From NCBI GenBank assembly GCA_929200515.1, contig CAKNAD010000034.1:1-16351 (forward strand): 16,351 nt of DNA. The letters are read 5' to 3'. The DNA is from Candidatus Gorgonimonas leptogorgiae (GTDB lineage: Bacteria > Pseudomonadota > Gammaproteobacteria > Pseudomonadales > Endozoicomonadaceae). The notes under the pieces are model-generated. The model searched no databases. It was not told the origin of the DNA and worked only from the letters and a program-made list of their open reading frames with translations. Below are positions 14,034 through 16,351 of this stretch, piece by piece. Each line of letters begins with the position of its first letter. Position 1 is the stretch's first letter. The translations under genes were made by a program, and so were the position numbers.

Positions 14034-14143
14034 AGTTATATCATGTATTTTGAATTACAAAATGTTTTTTATAAAGCATTCTAAAGTTCATATTGTAATT
14101 CACCTAATAAGAATAATTTTATTTACTAAAAAGTTGGTGTTAT

Positions 14144-15307
14144 ATGAAAAAAAGTACAATTATTTTTTTATTTCTTCAGTTTCTAGTTTTTTATTCGCAT
14201 CTACAAGCTCGAAATATTGATGGCAACCAAGGTGCTGTTGTTGCTCATGCTTATGCGAATTATTCTACAACAGACGAATTAAAGCCATATACTTTTTCTA
14301 GAAGAGAGCTGGCAGAAACCGATGTAGGAATTGATATATCTTATTGTGGAATTTGTCATTGCGATTTACAATCTGTTAAAAATAATCATGATAATCAATA
14401 CATGCCTTTAGTTCCAGGGCACGAAATAGTTGGTATTGTATCTGCCATAGGGAGTGAAGTTACTAAATATAAAATTGGCGATAGAGTCGGTGTTGGTAGT
14501 CTTGTTAATAGTTGTGGGGATTGTTATGAATGCAATACCGAACAACAACAATTTTGTGATCATAAAACTTATACCTATTGCAGTTTTAATGAAGAAGCAG
14601 GCGAAGTTACTCAAGGTGGCTATTCTGATTACATAGTAGTAAAAGAAGACTTTATAGTACAAATTCCCGATAACTTAGAATTAGCAGCAGCAGCTCCTTT
14701 ATTATGTGCAGGTGCCACTGTTTATTCAGCGTTGTCTAATTGGGACTTAGACATTAACGATACCTTAGGTGTAATAGGTACAGGTAGTTTAGCGCAAATA
14801 ACGATAAAAATGGCAAAAGCAATAGGTGCTAAAGTGGTATTGTTTACCGATTCAGATAACAAAGTAGAAGGCCTCAAACAGTTTGGAGCTGATGAAGTGG
14901 TAGTTGTTAATGATACCAATAAAATAGTGGAAGAATATAAAAACAGTTTTGATTTAATAGTAGACACACTACTTGTAGATCATGATATCAACTGTTATTT
15001 AGAATGCCTAGCCAGAGATGCAACTTTCGTTTTTGTGGGTGTTCCTACTGAACGCATATCAGTTGATATTAGGTTGTTAGCTACTAAGCGACGCGGAATA
15101 TCTGCATCGAAAATTGCCGGCTTTCCTGATACCCAGTATATGCTAGAATTTTGCAGTGAAAATGACATTAAAGCAGATATCGAAATAATTGCTGCTAACG
15201 ATATAAACCAAGCACATGAACGTATGTTACGTAATGATGCTAATAATATATTTGTAATAGATGCAACTACTTTTAAAAGCAATGACTTAACACAAAAGTC
15301 TGAATAG
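14144..15307 (+). CDS. Exported zinc-dependent alcohol dehydrogenase (CAD-type medium-chain family)
   Basis: This 387-residue protein is a full zinc medium-chain dehydrogenase preceded by a signal peptide (1-22, likely cut after LQA). Family members reduce aldehydes or oxidise alcohols with NADP(H), normally in the cytosol. Catalytic zinc ligands are Cys71 (GICHCDL), His93 with Glu94 (PGHE) and Cys188 (LLCAGATVYSAL). The structural zinc cysteines 124, 127, 130 and 138 are all kept. The cofactor loop reads GTGSLA (212-217), the last glycine of the usual GxGxxG being alanine. FTDSDNK (234-240) occupies the place that sets NADP preference. No later Met occurs before residue 87, so the signal peptide cannot be avoided by a downstream ATG start. 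Sec export of a protein that needs a cytosolic nucleotide is odd; it may act in a host compartment. A decayed paralogue lies at 183-698. Confidence 0.88.
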   Translation: MKKSTIIFLFLQFLVFYSHLQARNIDGNQGAVVAHAYANYSTTDELKPYTFSRRELAETDVGIDISYCGICHCDLQSVKNNHDNQYMPLVPGHEIVGIVSAIGSEVTKYKIGDRVGVGSLVNSCGDCYECNTEQQQFCDHKTYTYCSFNEEAGEVTQGGYSDYIVVKEDFIVQIPDNLELAAAAPLLCAGATVYSALSNWDLDINDTLGVIGTGSLAQITIKMAKAIGAKVVLFTDSDNKVEGLKQFGADEVVVVNDTNKIVEEYKNSFDLIVDTLLVDHDINCYLECLARDATFVFVGVPTERISVDIRLLATKRRGISASKIAGFPDTQYMLEFCSENDIKADIEIIAANDINQAHERMLRNDANNIFVIDATTFKSNDLTQKSE

Positions 15308-15336
15308 TAATATAGCTTAAAATCTAAAAAAATTGC

Positions 15337-15411
15337 TTGGCACCATAAATACTTGCTCTTTAGGGCGAGAATGGTGCCAACTGTATATACAGGTGGCAGT
15401 TGGAAATGCCA
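15337..15411. other. Nested and mutually exclusive hairpins
   Basis: TTGGCACCAT (15337-15346) pairs perfectly with ATGGTGCCAA (15371-15380), and inside it CTTGCTC (15352-15358) pairs with GGGCGAG (15363-15369) with two G-T wobbles. A second perfect stem, CCAACTG (15377-15383) with CAGTTGG (15397-15403), shares four bases with the first. A third (TGGCA 15394-15398 with TGCCA 15407-15411) shares bases with the second. The element starts 30 bases after the dehydrogenase stop. It may be a strong terminator without a T-run, a small structured RNA, or part of a repeat family. Confidence 0.55.
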
Positions 15412-15506
15412 GTTTTCAGCAAGTGATTATAAGTTTTTAGCCAAGGCAGTGTTTTGCAAATTTAGTGTCGACTAAATCAAGAAATACTAACACAGGATAA
15501 AAGCTT

Positions 15507-15528
15507 AAAAACCTTGCCCTTTGGGGCT
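15507..15528 (-). terminator. Possible terminator of the Ig-like gene
   Basis: On the minus strand GCCC and GGGC (15516-15519 with 15524-15527) form a short stem with a 4-base loop, followed after AAGG by five T residues (15507-15511). It is weak, but sits at the far end of repeat copy 2, about 95 bases beyond the stop codon. Confidence 0.35.
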
Positions 15529-15660
15529 ATTCTATTAAAAAGGTCTGCTTAAAATCGTTAAAATACTTTAAAATGCACTTGCATTAGGGCAGTATTTTGC
15601 CTTGAATTAAACTAGTTTACTTAGCCTTGAAACTCAGCATTTTTATTTGCCACGTATATA
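15513..15660. repeat. Dispersed 3'-end repeat, copy 2
   Basis: It aligns with copy 1 at 8916-9066. Its central hairpin is perfect: AAAATACT (15560-15567) with AGTATTTT (15591-15598), enclosing AATGC (15572-15576) with GCATT (15581-15585). The outer span is 39 bases, the same as in copy 1. The right end enters the last codons of the minus-strand Ig-like gene, supplying its NKNAEFQG tail and stop codon. Confidence 0.75.
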
Positions 15661-16351
15661 TTTTTTTCATCTTTTATTAAATGATTTTTATCTGTAATAT
15701 TTTGGTTAGAGTTACCATATTTTATATATGTATATACAAGACAGAATATAGTTATTGGAAGTATTACTGCAGCTGCGATTACTACTAAGGCATAATTATT
15801 AAAGCTATCATCAACAGGCTGGCTATTATACCTATTTGTAGTACATGGGCTGTTAGTGGTTAAATATGTCATGCTATAGCTATTTGTAGTTACTGTGGGT
15901 TTATGTTGTAATGTTAATTCAGCAAAAGTTTCTGTATCTGCCTTGCCTTCATTTCTTATACGATGAACAAACTTACCTAAACAATCTTGGGTTACATTTT
16001 TTAACTCTAATACAGTTGAATTAGCAAAAACTCTTTTGCTATCTACCGGCTTGGTATTAAAGTTGTAATTATTGCCAGCGGTTATTTTAGGGTGGTCATA
16101 GAAAAAAACTTTATTTTCAGGGAGAGAAACTCCAGCTAAAGCATGTTTAATATATTTACTGTTAAGTTTAGCATACAGCCATAATATTCCAGTGGTATGT
16201 TTTTGAGTAGAAAGATCGCCTTGATATATAAACCTTAGGTTATCGCCATCGTTAATTGCTATTGTTTCAGCATGTGGTTTCATAATTACATTTATGAATT
16301 CACTTTGCTGTTTGTTATTAGTTTGACTATTTACAGTTGTAGCGACTGTAG
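15621..16351 (-). CDS. Membrane protein with an immunoglobulin-like ectodomain (5' end cut by the window)
   Basis: I recognise no bacterial family. The frame is open to the window edge. Counting from an internal Met (codon 16281-16283), residues 1-126 resemble an Ig domain: AINDGDNLRFIYQG (strand B region), ILWLYAKL with Trp35 (strand C), and STVLELKNVTQDCLGKFVHRIRNEG (89-113), which has the L-x-L-x-x-V/D-x-x-G-x-F pattern of strands E and F. The canonical Ig cysteine pair is missing; the F-strand position is His. A Thr/Ser/Asn-rich stalk (128-160) leads to one transmembrane helix (164-187, YALVVIAAAVILPITIFCLVYTYI) and a 33-residue polar tail. The order is that of a type I membrane protein, with the ectodomain outside. 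Upstream codons (TTVNSQTNNKQQSEFINVI) continue the same style, so a signal peptide is expected beyond the edge. The Ig call is inference. Confidence 0.6.
   Translation of the reverse strand, partial: TVATTVNSQTNNKQQSEFINVIMKPHAETIAINDGDNLRFIYQGDLSTQKHTTGILWLYAKLNSKYIKHALAGVSLPENKVFFYDHPKITAGNNYNFNTKPVDSKRVFANSTVLELKNVTQDCLGKFVHRIRNEGKADTETFAELTLQHKPTVTTNSYSMTYLTTNSPCTTNRYNSQPVDDSFNNYALVVIAAAVILPITIFCLVYTYIKYGNSNQNITDKNHLIKDEKNIYVANKNAEFQG

Larger units (their letters stand above)
15308..15620. other. Structured 313-base intergenic region between convergent genes
   Basis: No gene is seen. It holds a cluster of nested and overlapping hairpins (15337-15411), a small hairpin (ATTTAG 15460-15465 with CTAAAT 15472-15477), and most of the second copy of the dispersed repeat from about 15513. 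Confidence 0.65.

Noticed and set aside
13984..14220. Plus-strand 78-residue frame before the dehydrogenase gene
   Set aside because: It starts at a TTG without a ribosome site, is built from T-rich tandem repeats, and overlaps the real gene in another frame.
14408..15282. Several small frames inside the dehydrogenase gene on both strands
   Set aside because: All overlap clear zinc-binding or cofactor-binding coding sequence and resemble no protein.
1..16351. tRNA genes, CRISPR arrays and complete insertion sequences
   Set aside because: No T-loop-like motif in a cloverleaf context, no regularly spaced repeats and no transposase coding sequence were found on reading both strands.

Overview
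The window is strongly AT-rich bacterial DNA, most likely from a host-associated gammaproteobacterium. The housekeeping genes point that way: a single-chain PurL of 1298 residues that aligns with the E. coli enzyme almost without gaps, an adjacent clpS-clpA pair, a one-piece iron-sulfur L-serine dehydratase and a standard Lgt. A host-associated life is suggested by a CesT-like type III secretion chaperone, an exported ankyrin-repeat protein, a membrane protein with an immunoglobulin-like ectodomain, and two exported proteins of the zinc alcohol dehydrogenase family. The species cannot be named from this sequence.

Layout. Positions 1-182 hold two hairpins, one terminator-like and one resembling an IS200/IS605 end. 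Positions 183-1698 carry two minus-strand genes for secreted proteins: a short zinc-less relative of an alcohol dehydrogenase N-terminal domain and an ankyrin protein. purL follows on the plus strand (1929-5825), then the clpS-clpA operon (6181-8907). A convergent minus-strand block holds sdaA followed by an AMMECR1-domain gene (9041-11026), with the type III chaperone gene further upstream (11323-11805). After a 549-base gene-free stretch come an arylamine N-acetyltransferase (+) and lgt (-), which overlap at their 3' ends. The right end has an exported zinc alcohol dehydrogenase (+), a structured intergenic region, and a minus-strand Ig-like membrane protein cut by the window edge.

How the genes relate. 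The core genes work independently: purine synthesis, ClpAP proteolysis of N-degron substrates, serine catabolism and lipoprotein maturation. The accessory layer is more unusual. The short exported protein at 183-698 is a degenerate paralogue of the exported dehydrogenase at 14144-15307. They share a 21-residue core and a 16-base identical stretch, but the short form has lost every zinc ligand. A roughly 145-base dispersed repeat occurs twice (8916-9066 and 15513-15660), each time between convergent genes and each time running into the 3' end of the minus-strand gene. It contains a hairpin of identical span in both copies. No tRNA, rRNA, CRISPR array or transposase gene was seen.
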